DNA of 12,298 nt from positions 1 to 12,298 of the forward strand of contig QMQE01000061.1 of NCBI GenBank assembly GCA_003650445.1, in the 5' to 3' direction. The DNA comes from Acidobacteriota bacterium (GTDB taxonomy: Bacteria; Acidobacteriota; Holophagae; Thermotomaculales; Thermotomaculaceae). The notes beneath the pieces were generated by a model, which did no database searches, was not told where the DNA came from, and worked only from the letters and a program-made list of their open reading frames with translations. Positions 6,426-12,298 of the stretch are shown piece after piece (the stretch's first letter is position 1; the number at the start of each line of letters is the position of its first letter). The translations under genes were made by a program, and so were the position numbers.

Positions 6426-7339
6426 CCGACTATGGCGGCCCTGAAAAACTTTCCGATGTCCAGCCGTTTCTCAAACGAATTTTTTCAGACCGGCGCATCA
6501 TTGATCTGCCTACGATTTTCCGGCTGCCGCTTGCGTTCCTGATTTCCCGCTTGCGCAGTAGCAAATCCAGGGAAATTTACGGTAAAATCAATGGCTCTCC
6601 GGTGAATCAGACTGTATCGGAGATGTGTCGGGTACTCAATGAAAAACAGGGGTTCCTTCATTTTGAGCCGGGATTTCGCTATGCGGCGCCGTTTTTTCAT
6701 GAGACGGTGAAAAAAGCGGCAGAAAACGGCCGGGTGTTGGTTCTGCCCACCTTTCCCCATTATTCCTTTTCTTCCTACGGCAGCCTGGAAGATGCCGTTG
6801 CCGACCTGAAAAATGTGAGGTTGGCAAAGCCTTACTATAATAATGATACCTTCTCAAAATTATTGTCCGCGAAAATCCGCAAGATTCTGGATGAACCGGG
6901 CCCAGGCCCTGCGGCAATCCTCCTGACTGCGCATTCTATCCCGAAATCCACTGTTCTAAAGGGGGACCCGTACATCGGGCAGGTGAAAACTCAGGCGGCG
7001 GGGATTGGAGCGCAATTTCCAGATGTTCCGGTGAGACTGTCGTTCCAGAGTCCACTGGGCCCGGTGAAGTGGGTGGGCCCCTTCCTGGAGGAATCGGTCC
7101 GTGTACTGGTGGAAAACGGAATTCGGCGTCTTGTTATTGTGCCGCTGAGTTTCACGGTGGACAATTCTGAAACTCTCTTTGAACTGGACCTGTTTTTACG
7201 GGAGTTTGCTGGTAAAATAGGAATTGAACAGGTGGACCGGGTTTCCTGTTTCAATGACGATGTCCCGTTTCTGGATTTTCTGCTGGAGTTTGCCGACAAC
7301 CAGTTCAGGGAGTTGGAATCAGATGAAAACCGGTTATGA
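6404..7339 (+). CDS. hemH: Ferrochelatase (possibly coproporphyrin ferrochelatase)
   Basis: 311 aa. It inserts ferrous iron into a porphyrin. The catalytic histidine is His177 in AHSIP (B. subtilis His183) and the acidic partner is Glu256 in DNSETLFELD (B. subtilis Glu264). FQSPLGPVKWVGP matches the conserved QS...GP..W..P motif, and SDRRIIDLP and INGSP are family blocks. Residue 10 is Tyr in LADYGGP. This aligns with the proximal Tyr13 of B. subtilis coproporphyrin ferrochelatase, where protoporphyrin enzymes usually have Met or Leu (NMGGP, NLGGP). The rest looks closer to the protoporphyrin type, so the substrate is open. No C-terminal cysteine cluster is seen. The start is GTG, preceded by GAGG at 6393-6396 with seven bases between. 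The gene overlaps hemE by 22 bases, suggesting coupled translation. Confidence 0.95.
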   Translation: MQSTVVLADYGGPEKLSDVQPFLKRIFSDRRIIDLPTIFRLPLAFLISRLRSSKSREIYGKINGSPVNQTVSEMCRVLNEKQGFLHFEPGFRYAAPFFHETVKKAAENGRVLVLPTFPHYSFSSYGSLEDAVADLKNVRLAKPYYNNDTFSKLLSAKIRKILDEPGPGPAAILLTAHSIPKSTVLKGDPYIGQVKTQAAGIGAQFPDVPVRLSFQSPLGPVKWVGPFLEESVRVLVENGIRRLVIVPLSFTVDNSETLFELDLFLREFAGKIGIEQVDRVSCFNDDVPFLDFLLEFADNQFRELESDENRL

Positions 7340-7361
7340 ATCGGAAAAAGTGGGAGGCCTT

Positions 7362-8702
7362 GTGAAAATCGCAGTAATCGGCGGTGGAATTTCCGGATTG
7401 GGAACGGCATTTGTCATGGGCCGGAGAATCCCCGGTGCTAAGATTGATGTCTTTGAAAAAAATACAACTCCCGGCGGTACCATTTCGAGTTACAGGAACG
7501 AAGGGTTTCTGATGGAGACCGGCCCCAACGGCTTTTTGTCCGGTAAGCCCACGACACTGAAGATTGTAGATATGCTGGAAAAACAGGACACGTTGCTTCC
7601 GGCAGATTCAAAAGCAGAAAAACGAATGATTGTGAAACATGGGCGGCTGGTGACACTGCCCGATAAGCCGCTGAAGTTTTTTTCTTCGTCAATTTTGTCC
7701 TTTGGCGGGAAACTCCGGATTATGAAGGAACCCTTCATTGCGAAGAAAACCGGTGATGAGGATGAAACCATTGCTGAATTCGGTAAACGCCGACTGGGGG
7801 AACAGGCGGTGACCTGGATGTTGGATCCCATGGTCAGTGGCGTGTTTGCAGGGAATGTGGATAAATTGAGTCTGGCATCCTGTTTCCCACGGATTCATGA
7901 GCTGGAAATGGAATATGGGAGCCTGGTCAAGGCGATGATGAAGCTGCGATCAAAAAAAGCCTCCCCTTCCGGGCGTCTGACTTCTTTTGAGAACGGAATG
8001 GGACAATTGATTGAGATGATGGTGGCGGCTGATGCTTTTCGGCTTCATCCCGGAATCGAGATTCGGGAAGTTCAGAAAGAAGGCGATGGGTTCCATCTGG
8101 ACCATGTTCGCGGGGCCTACGATGCAGTGGTGCTGGCGGTGCCGGCGTACAGCCTTGCTGAGATGGTTATCCCCGGCCTGGAAGGACTTAAGCAGGATCT
8201 GGCGTCTATCCCTTATCCGCCGATGGCGGTTGTGCCTTTCGCGGTAAAAAAAGGCATAGCCAGCGGGTTTGGTTTTTTGATTCCGTCTGTGGAGAAACGG
8301 GATATTCTGGGTGCTTTGTATTCATCCGGAATTTTTCCCAACCGTGGCACAGATGAGCATGACCTTGTGACGGTGATGCTGGGTGGAGACCGTCACTATG
8401 AGGTTCGGGAGATGGGTTTGGCGGAACTGGTGGATAAAGCGTCGGAGGAATTGGCGGGCTTTTTGAAAGTAGAGCGGCGTGAACTTGAAAACATCGGGCT
8501 TTTCAGGTGGCAGCGTGCAATCCCGCAATACTACACCGGACATTATAAAATTGTGGAGAAGGTTGAAGAGGCAAGCGCGTCTGTCCCGGGCCTTTTTGTG
8601 ACTGGAAATGCTTTTTATGGAATTGGGATCAACGACTGTACTCTTGCCGCATTTAAGATAGCTGAGAAGGTGCAAAATTATCTGACGGAGGACGGAGAAT
8701 GA
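7362..8702 (+). CDS. hemY: HemY-type protoporphyrinogen/coproporphyrinogen oxidase (FAD)
   Basis: 446 aa. This flavoprotein family oxidises protoporphyrinogen IX or coproporphyrinogen III to the aromatic porphyrin, classically with oxygen. The FAD-binding Rossmann motif is at the very N-terminus (VKIAVIGGGISGLG). Other family blocks are FLMETGPNGFL, SGVFAGNVDKLSL, SGRLTSFENGMGQL and the C-terminal FVTGNAFYGIGINDCT, which completes the FAD site. From memory it resembles the Myxococcus-type enzyme. Which substrate it uses cannot be read from sequence. The start is GTG with GGGAGG at 7352-7357, four bases upstream. An ATG at 7323 is an alternative; the frame opens further back to 7224, but that part overlaps hemH and precedes the Rossmann fold. 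It is 22 bases after hemH and its stop overlaps the ccsA start in ATGA. Confidence 0.93.
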   Translation: MKIAVIGGGISGLGTAFVMGRRIPGAKIDVFEKNTTPGGTISSYRNEGFLMETGPNGFLSGKPTTLKIVDMLEKQDTLLPADSKAEKRMIVKHGRLVTLPDKPLKFFSSSILSFGGKLRIMKEPFIAKKTGDEDETIAEFGKRRLGEQAVTWMLDPMVSGVFAGNVDKLSLASCFPRIHELEMEYGSLVKAMMKLRSKKASPSGRLTSFENGMGQLIEMMVAADAFRLHPGIEIREVQKEGDGFHLDHVRGAYDAVVLAVPAYSLAEMVIPGLEGLKQDLASIPYPPMAVVPFAVKKGIASGFGFLIPSVEKRDILGALYSSGIFPNRGTDEHDLVTVMLGGDRHYEVREMGLAELVDKASEELAGFLKVERRELENIGLFRWQRAIPQYYTGHYKIVEKVEEASASVPGLFVTGNAFYGIGINDCTLAAFKIAEKVQNYLTEDGE

Positions 8703-9526
8703 GAATCCTGTATGAATTGTCCGTGGCAGCCAATTTTGTTGCACTGTTTCTGTTCTTTGTCTTTGCTTATAAGAAAAGTCGGCCGGTTTTCATTGGGGCT
8801 TCTTCCATGCTTGCTGTCGGTACGTTGATGTTGATGTTTTTTCTGGCAATCCAGGGGGTGCAAACCCATTCCCAGCCGGTAACGACACCATTTCTCAGCT
8901 ATAATTTTCTGGCTATGCTTATCTATCTCCTCTATTTTTTGTTTGAATTTCGCTTCAAAATTCTCCTTTTGGGAACTTTTCTGGTGCCGGTGGGATTCTT
9001 TTTCAACATAGTTTCCCTATTTTCCAGAAATATTCAGGTTGCACAGCTCAAAATGGCTTCTCCATTTCTCCTCGGGATTCATACCGGTTTTCTGATGCTG
9101 GGAGAGGCTCTCTTCATCCTGGCTTTTGCGTCTTCGGTGATGTACCTGATTCAGGAAAAAAACTTGAAATCCAAGCGCTTTAATCAGTGGTATTCAAGGC
9201 TTCCATCCCTGGGGAAACTGGAAGAAATGGCCGGGCTCGGGGTTTCCGCCGGTTTTCCGTTGATTACAACGGGACTGCTCATCGGCTTTTTCTGGGCGGC
9301 AAAGATATGGGGACCCGGTTGGTATTTTGACCCCAAAGTTATCTGGTCCACTGCAATGTGGTTGATTTATGCCTGGATTTTTTACAGCAGAGTTTCGGAC
9401 AGGATTCGGGGCCGCCGATTTGCGCTGGCGGTTATCTGGTGTGTGGCGTTGATTCTGTTTTCTTTTGTCGTCAGTGGTTTTCTGCCGTCCATTCACACAC
9501 TGAAACAATCATACGGGGCAAAATAA
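8699..9526 (+). CDS. ccsA: CcsA/HemX-family cytochrome c assembly-type membrane protein
   Basis: 275 aa with about eight membrane segments (roughly 5-24, 30-52, 66-86, 88-108, 122-150, 184-202, 213-232, 241-262). CcsA proteins carry heme across the membrane for attachment to cytochrome c; the related HemX of Bacillus sits beside hemA and lowers HemA level. The tryptophan-rich heme-handling motif is recognisable but altered: GFFWAAKIWGPGWYFDPK, with Phe for the second Trp of WxWD and Val where CcsA usually has Glu after DPK. Candidate ligands His57, His128 (LLGIHTGFLMLG) and His266 (PSIHTLKQSYG) are kept. The gene overlaps hemY by four bases (ATGA) and hemA begins directly after its TAA. This position favours a HemX-like role or linked supply of heme to cytochromes. 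No partner CcsB/ResB is in the window. Confidence 0.8.
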   Translation: MRILYELSVAANFVALFLFFVFAYKKSRPVFIGASSMLAVGTLMLMFFLAIQGVQTHSQPVTTPFLSYNFLAMLIYLLYFLFEFRFKILLLGTFLVPVGFFFNIVSLFSRNIQVAQLKMASPFLLGIHTGFLMLGEALFILAFASSVMYLIQEKNLKSKRFNQWYSRLPSLGKLEEMAGLGVSAGFPLITTGLLIGFFWAAKIWGPGWYFDPKVIWSTAMWLIYAWIFYSRVSDRIRGRRFALAVIWCVALILFSFVVSGFLPSIHTLKQSYGAK

Positions 9527-10795
9527 ATGGGACTGGTTCTAGTTGGGTTAAATCATGAGACAGCGCCGGTCCGGCTTCGGGAACAAGTGGGGTTTAACGA
9601 AGAAGAGCTTTATAAGGCACTCCACCAACTGATTCGGGAGGAGGTATTACGGGAACTGGTAATTATCTCCACCTGTAACCGAACGGAACTGGTGGCAATG
9701 GCCACAGACGATGATGCAGGGGAGGCTCTGCTGGCTTCTTTCCTGGCGAAACGTGCCGGAGTACCGGTATCTGAAATCAGGGAACATGTGTATGTATTCT
9801 GGGGGCTGAAGGCGGTGGAACACATTTTCCGGGTGGCGTCCGGCCTGGAGTCCATGGTGCTCGGCGAACCGCAGATTACCGGGCAGGTGAAGGATGCATT
9901 CGACTTTGCAATCTCGGCCGGAACGGCAGGGAACCGGCTCTCCAGCATTTACCGTCACACGATTCAGACAGTAAAACAGGTACGGACTCAGACGGAGATT
10001 GCAAAAAATGCAGTGTCAGTTTCCTATGTTGCAGTGGAACTGGCACGGAAGGTGTTCGGTGAATTAAAAGGCCGACGGGCACTTCTCGTTGGAGCTGGTG
10101 AAATGTGTGAACTGGCGGCCACCCACCTGAAAGAGCGGGGGGTGGACGCGGTGGACGTTGCCAACCGAACCCTTTCCCGGGCGGAGCAACTGGCCGGCCG
10201 TTTCAGCGGAAGCCCTTATTCATTGGGAAATATACGGGATGCACTGTCGGTGGCAGATATTGTTGTAAGTTCCACCGGCTCACCGGATCCTGTGATCCGG
10301 CGATCGGATGTGGAGGCTGTACTACGGAGTCGGAAAGCGGTGTCCCTGCTTTTTATTGATATAGCAGTGCCCCGGGATATTGAGCCTGAAATTGCCAATC
10401 TTCCCGGAGTGTTTCTGTTCGATATTGATGATTTGCAGAAGGTAATTGAAGTCAACAGAGAAAAACGAAAGAAAGAGGCGGAAAAAGCGGCTGTACTCAT
10501 TTCGAAGCGGGTCCGGGAATATGAGAAATGGCGGCGGATGCAGGATGTAAACCCCATGATTGTTGAATTACGCAGGAGCGTTGAGGCAATGCGGAAGGAG
10601 GAAATGGAGAAATCCCTGAAGCATCTTCATGGTTGTTCAGACGAGGTTAAAAAGGAATTGGACCGGCTCAGTTATTCCATTATGAACAAAATGCTGCACC
10701 AACCCATTACCGAACTGAAACGAGCGGCCCGGGAAGAAAACCTGGAAAGTGGGCTGGTGTCATTTTTCAAATCCATATTCAAATTAAACGGATAA
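9527..10795 (+). CDS. hemA: Glutamyl-tRNA reductase
   Basis: 422 aa. HemA reduces the glutamate on glutamyl-tRNA(Glu) to glutamate-1-semialdehyde with NADPH, the first committed step of tetrapyrrole synthesis by the C5 route. The catalytic cysteine is Cys50 in ISTCNRTE and the conserved His99 is in AVEHIFRVASGL, both at their classic positions. GLESMVLGEPQI is the family signature. The NADPH domain begins at about residue 185 with LLVGAGEM. The C-terminal part is helical and charged, as expected for the dimerisation domain. Its ATG follows the ccsA stop with no gap (TAAATG), so translation is probably coupled. It is 14 bases before hemC. The first-step enzyme sits in the middle of the operon, after later-step genes. 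Confidence 0.98.
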   Translation: MGLVLVGLNHETAPVRLREQVGFNEEELYKALHQLIREEVLRELVIISTCNRTELVAMATDDDAGEALLASFLAKRAGVPVSEIREHVYVFWGLKAVEHIFRVASGLESMVLGEPQITGQVKDAFDFAISAGTAGNRLSSIYRHTIQTVKQVRTQTEIAKNAVSVSYVAVELARKVFGELKGRRALLVGAGEMCELAATHLKERGVDAVDVANRTLSRAEQLAGRFSGSPYSLGNIRDALSVADIVVSSTGSPDPVIRRSDVEAVLRSRKAVSLLFIDIAVPRDIEPEIANLPGVFLFDIDDLQKVIEVNREKRKKEAEKAAVLISKRVREYEKWRRMQDVNPMIVELRRSVEAMRKEEMEKSLKHLHGCSDEVKKELDRLSYSIMNKMLHQPITELKRAAREENLESGLVSFFKSIFKLNG

Positions 10796-10809
10796 GGAAG
10801 GGGAAGAGA

Positions 10810-11733
10810 ATGCAGGTAAAAATTGGAACAAGAGGCTCCCAACTGGCTTTGTGGCAGGCGGAGCATGTGAAAATGCTGTTGGAGAAAGCCCATCCCAGCC
10901 ATGAGTTTGTTGTCCGGATTGTCAAAACAACAGGTGATATGGATCAGAAAACCCCGTTGAACCAGATGGGGGGTGTGGGCCTGTTTACCAAACAATTGGA
11001 ATTGGCACTGGATGCGGGGGAAATTGATCTCGCAGTTCACAGTTGTAAGGATCTCCCCTCTGAAATTGATCCCAGGTTTCGGCTTTCTGCTTTTTTAGAA
11101 CGGGAAAAAGCTCAAGACGTTCTGATTTCAAGCACAATTCGCCTTTCTGACCTTGAAAAGGGCGCAGTCGTGGGTACCGGAAGCCTGCGGCGGGTCAGCC
11201 AGCTTAAGAACCGTTTTCCCAATGTGGAAACCCGGGAGCTCAGGGGGAATGTGGATACACGGTTGAAAAAATTGAAAAATGGGGATTATGATGCCATTGT
11301 CCTTGCTTATGCTGGGGTAAAACGTCTCGGGCTGGATTCGGTAATTGCGGATGTGATTCCTGAAGAGGTACTGATTCCGGCGGTAGCCCAGGGAGTGGTT
11401 GCTGTGGAAGTCCGCCAGGGCGATAATTTTGTTCATGATATTGTTTCGTCCATTGACCACAGGGGTACACGGTTGGCAGTTATGGAGGAACGGGACTTTC
11501 TTCGAGTTGTGGAAGGCGGCTGCAAGGTTCCGGTGGGATGCTATGCCACATTGGGGAAGGATTTTAAAATTCGGGGCTTTATCGGGAGCGTTGACGGAAC
11601 AGAGGTCGTTCGTCATGAGATGGTGTTGCCCTTTGAGGGCTTTGGCAATGCCGGCAGAACACTGGGGCAGGCCATGCTGGCAGACGGCGGTGCGGAAATT
11701 CTTGAGAAAATAAAGGAAAGCGAAGGAATATAA
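10810..11733 (+). CDS. hemC: Hydroxymethylbilane synthase (porphobilinogen deaminase)
   Basis: 307 aa, normal for the family. HemC joins four porphobilinogens into hydroxymethylbilane on a covalently bound dipyrromethane cofactor. The cofactor cysteine is Cys238 in VEGGCKVPVG (E. coli Cys242). The catalytic aspartate is Asp81 in HSCKDLPSE (E. coli Asp84). KIGTRGSQLALWQ at the N-terminus and GTGSLRR near residue 122 are signatures. A purine-rich site (AAGGGGAAGAGA) precedes the ATG. It is the last gene of the operon. The expected next-step gene hemD (or a cobA-hemD fusion) does not follow; tRNA genes do, so uroporphyrinogen III synthase must be encoded elsewhere. Confidence 0.98.
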   Translation: MQVKIGTRGSQLALWQAEHVKMLLEKAHPSHEFVVRIVKTTGDMDQKTPLNQMGGVGLFTKQLELALDAGEIDLAVHSCKDLPSEIDPRFRLSAFLEREKAQDVLISSTIRLSDLEKGAVVGTGSLRRVSQLKNRFPNVETRELRGNVDTRLKKLKNGDYDAIVLAYAGVKRLGLDSVIADVIPEEVLIPAVAQGVVAVEVRQGDNFVHDIVSSIDHRGTRLAVMEERDFLRVVEGGCKVPVGCYATLGKDFKIRGFIGSVDGTEVVRHEMVLPFEGFGNAGRTLGQAMLADGGAEILEKIKESEGI

Positions 11734-11804
11734 ACAACCAAATGATGAAGTTATCTGCAATTTGCCTCCTTTGGCGAAAAGATGGATTTTCATGACATTT
11801 TTCC

Positions 11805-11832
11805 TTGCAATCCAATGATTTTCTGTTACCAT
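11805..11832 (+). promoter_or_regulatory. Candidate promoter for the tRNA-tuf transcript
   Basis: TTGCAA (11805-11810) and TACCAT (11827-11832) are separated by 16 bases and lie about 35 bases upstream of the first tRNA. Each matches four of six consensus bases. No clear terminator was found between hemC and here: a small stem at 11761-11778 has no T-run, so read-through from hemC is possible. Confidence 0.35.
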
Positions 11833-11842
11833 ACTGTCTTTG

Positions 11843-11859
11843 CCGGGAGTATTTCCCGG
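11843..11859 (+). other. GC-rich hairpin in the tRNA leader
   Basis: CCGGGA (11843-11848) and TCCCGG (11854-11859) form a perfect 6-bp stem with a 5-base loop, ending seven bases before tRNA-Tyr. With no T-run it is not a terminator. It could guide 5' processing of the precursor or act as an anti-termination-like leader element. Confidence 0.4.
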
Positions 11860-11866
11860 TGAAAGT

Positions 11867-11952
11867 GGGGAGGTTCCCGAGCGGTCAAAGGGAACAGACT
11901 GTAAATCTGTCGCCGGATGGCTTCGGAGGTTCGAATCCTCCTCTCCCCACCA
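11867..11952 (+). tRNA. tRNA-Tyr (anticodon GTA), CCA encoded
   Basis: The acceptor stem is GGGGAGG with TCTCCCC (one G-T pair), the discriminator is A at 11949, and CCA is encoded at 11950-11952. The anticodon stem is ACAGA/TCTGT with loop CTGTAAA, giving GTA at 11901-11903. A long variable arm (type II tRNA) and a T-arm GGAGG-TTCGAAT-CCTCC are present. It is the first of three tRNAs upstream of tuf. Confidence 0.97.
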
Positions 11953-11959
11953 GTTTTTA

Positions 11960-12036
11960 GCGGGAGTAGCTCAGTTGGCTAGAGCATCAGCCTTCCAAGC
12001 TGAGGGTCGCGGGTTCGAGTCCCGTTTCCCGCTCCA
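11960..12036 (+). tRNA. tRNA-Gly (anticodon TCC), CCA encoded
   Basis: The acceptor stem is GCGGGAG with TTCCCGC (one G-T pair), the discriminator is T at 12033, and CCA is at 12034-12036. The anticodon stem is TCAGC/GCTGA with loop CTTCCAA, giving TCC at 11994-11996. The T-arm GCGGG-TTCGAGT-CCCGT has one G-T pair. It is seven bases after tRNA-Tyr. Confidence 0.97.
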
Positions 12037-12061
12037 TATTTTTTGTTGAATCAAGAAATAT

Positions 12062-12137
12062 GCCCACGTGGCTCAGTCGGTAGAGCACGTCCTTGGTAAG
12101 GACGGGGTCACCGGTTCAAGTCCGGTCGTGGGCTCCA
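12062..12137 (+). tRNA. tRNA-Thr (anticodon GGT), CCA encoded
   Basis: The acceptor stem is GCCCACG with CGTGGGC, the discriminator is T at 12134, and CCA is at 12135-12137. The anticodon stem is CGTCC/GGACG with loop TTGGTAA, giving GGT at 12095-12097. The T-arm is ACCGG-TTCAAGT-CCGGT. It lies 25 bases after tRNA-Gly and 40 bases before tuf. Confidence 0.97.
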
Positions 12138-12140
12138 TTT

Positions 12141-12164
12141 TTTATAGAAAACTCTTTATAGAAA
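12141..12164 (+). repeat. Tandem 10-base direct repeat between tRNA-Thr and tuf
   Basis: TTTATAGAAA occurs at 12141-12150 and again at 12155-12164, four bases apart. The second copy runs into the AAGGAGAG ribosome site of tuf (12163-12170). It may be a duplicated processing site or just AT-rich spacer. Confidence 0.45.
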
Positions 12165-12177
12165 GGAGAGAAAAACA

Positions 12178-12298
12178 ATGGCGAAGGCAAAATTCGAAAG
12201 AACGAAACCGCATGTTAACATTGGAACCATCGGTCACGTAGACCATGGCAAAACCACATTAACAGCGGCAATCACCCTGGTACTGGCGAAAAGCAAAG
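12178..12298 (+). CDS. tuf: Elongation factor Tu, N-terminal 40 codons (truncated by window edge)
   Basis: The frame begins MAKAKFERTKPHVNIGTIGH and continues into the GTP-binding P-loop GHVDHGKTTLTAAI, diagnostic of EF-Tu, the GTPase that brings aminoacyl-tRNA to the ribosome. AAGGAGAG at 12163-12170 is a strong ribosome site seven bases before the ATG. Only 40 codons plus one base are in the window. The order tRNA-Tyr, Gly, Thr, tuf is a common bacterial arrangement, and the tRNAs and tuf are probably cotranscribed. Confidence 0.98.
   Translation, partial: MAKAKFERTKPHVNIGTIGHVDHGKTTLTAAITLVLAKSK

Noticed and set aside
7224..7361. N-terminal extension of hemY inside hemH
   Set aside because: The FAD-binding Rossmann motif starts at the GTG at 7362, which has its own ribosome site; the upstream residues are out-of-frame hemH sequence.
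11761..11778. Stem TTTGCC/GGCGAA after hemC as a terminator
   Set aside because: Six pairs including one G-T and no T-run afterwards; too weak to call.
11840..12049. Small plus-strand frame covering the tRNA genes
   Set aside because: It is a translation of tRNA-Tyr and tRNA-Gly sequence; such tRNA-derived peptides are well-known false genes.

Overview
The window reads as a moderate-GC, Gram-negative bacterial chromosome segment, most like a deltaproteobacterium (Desulfobacterota/Desulfuromonadota type). That placement is inferred from three things: an AsmA/YdbH-like envelope protein, an AhbD-type radical SAM heme synthase, and the arrangement hemE-hemH-hemY-ccsA-hemA-hemC next to tRNA-Tyr/Gly/Thr-tuf. 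The species cannot be named from sequence alone.

Layout. (1) Positions 1-1277, minus strand: the N-terminal part of a large membrane-anchored AsmA/YdbH-like protein, cut by the left edge. (2) 1278-1438: a divergent promoter region with a near-consensus sigma70-type promoter facing left and a weaker one facing right. (3) 1439-2497, plus: a radical SAM/SPASM protein, best read as AhbD (Fe-coproporphyrin III decarboxylase, heme b synthase). (4) 2498-2739: an AT-rich regulatory gap with A-tracts, dyads and a promoter. (5) 2740-5154, plus: a membrane Cache-PAS-PAS histidine kinase with no response regulator nearby. (6) 5155-5387: a non-coding gap with a long imperfect inverted repeat, a weak terminator-like hairpin and a 7-bp dyad upstream of hemE. 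(7) 5388-11733, plus: a compact, mostly overlapping heme operon hemE-hemH-hemY-ccsA/hemX-hemA-hemC. (8) 11734-12298: a leader with promoter-like elements and a hairpin, then tRNA-Tyr(GTA), tRNA-Gly(TCC), tRNA-Thr(GGT) and the first 40 codons of tuf (EF-Tu).

How the genes work together. HemA starts tetrapyrrole synthesis from glutamyl-tRNA. HemC makes hydroxymethylbilane. HemE makes coproporphyrinogen III. HemY oxidises a porphyrinogen and HemH inserts iron. No coproporphyrinogen III decarboxylase of the HemF/HemN type and no HemQ/ChdC is present here, but AhbD, which converts Fe-coproporphyrin III to heme b, lies about 2.9 kb upstream of hemE. HemH carries Tyr10 at the position of the proximal tyrosine of coproporphyrin ferrochelatases (B. 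subtilis Tyr13). The set could therefore form a hybrid route: HemE, then HemY as coproporphyrinogen oxidase, then HemH as coproporphyrin ferrochelatase, then AhbD in place of ChdC. This is the most interesting hypothesis from the window. It is inference and would fail if the genome has hemN/hemF or a complete AhbA/B/C route that explains the same genes. The ccsA-like gene links heme supply to cytochrome c assembly or to control of HemA. No mobile element, CRISPR array or rRNA was seen.
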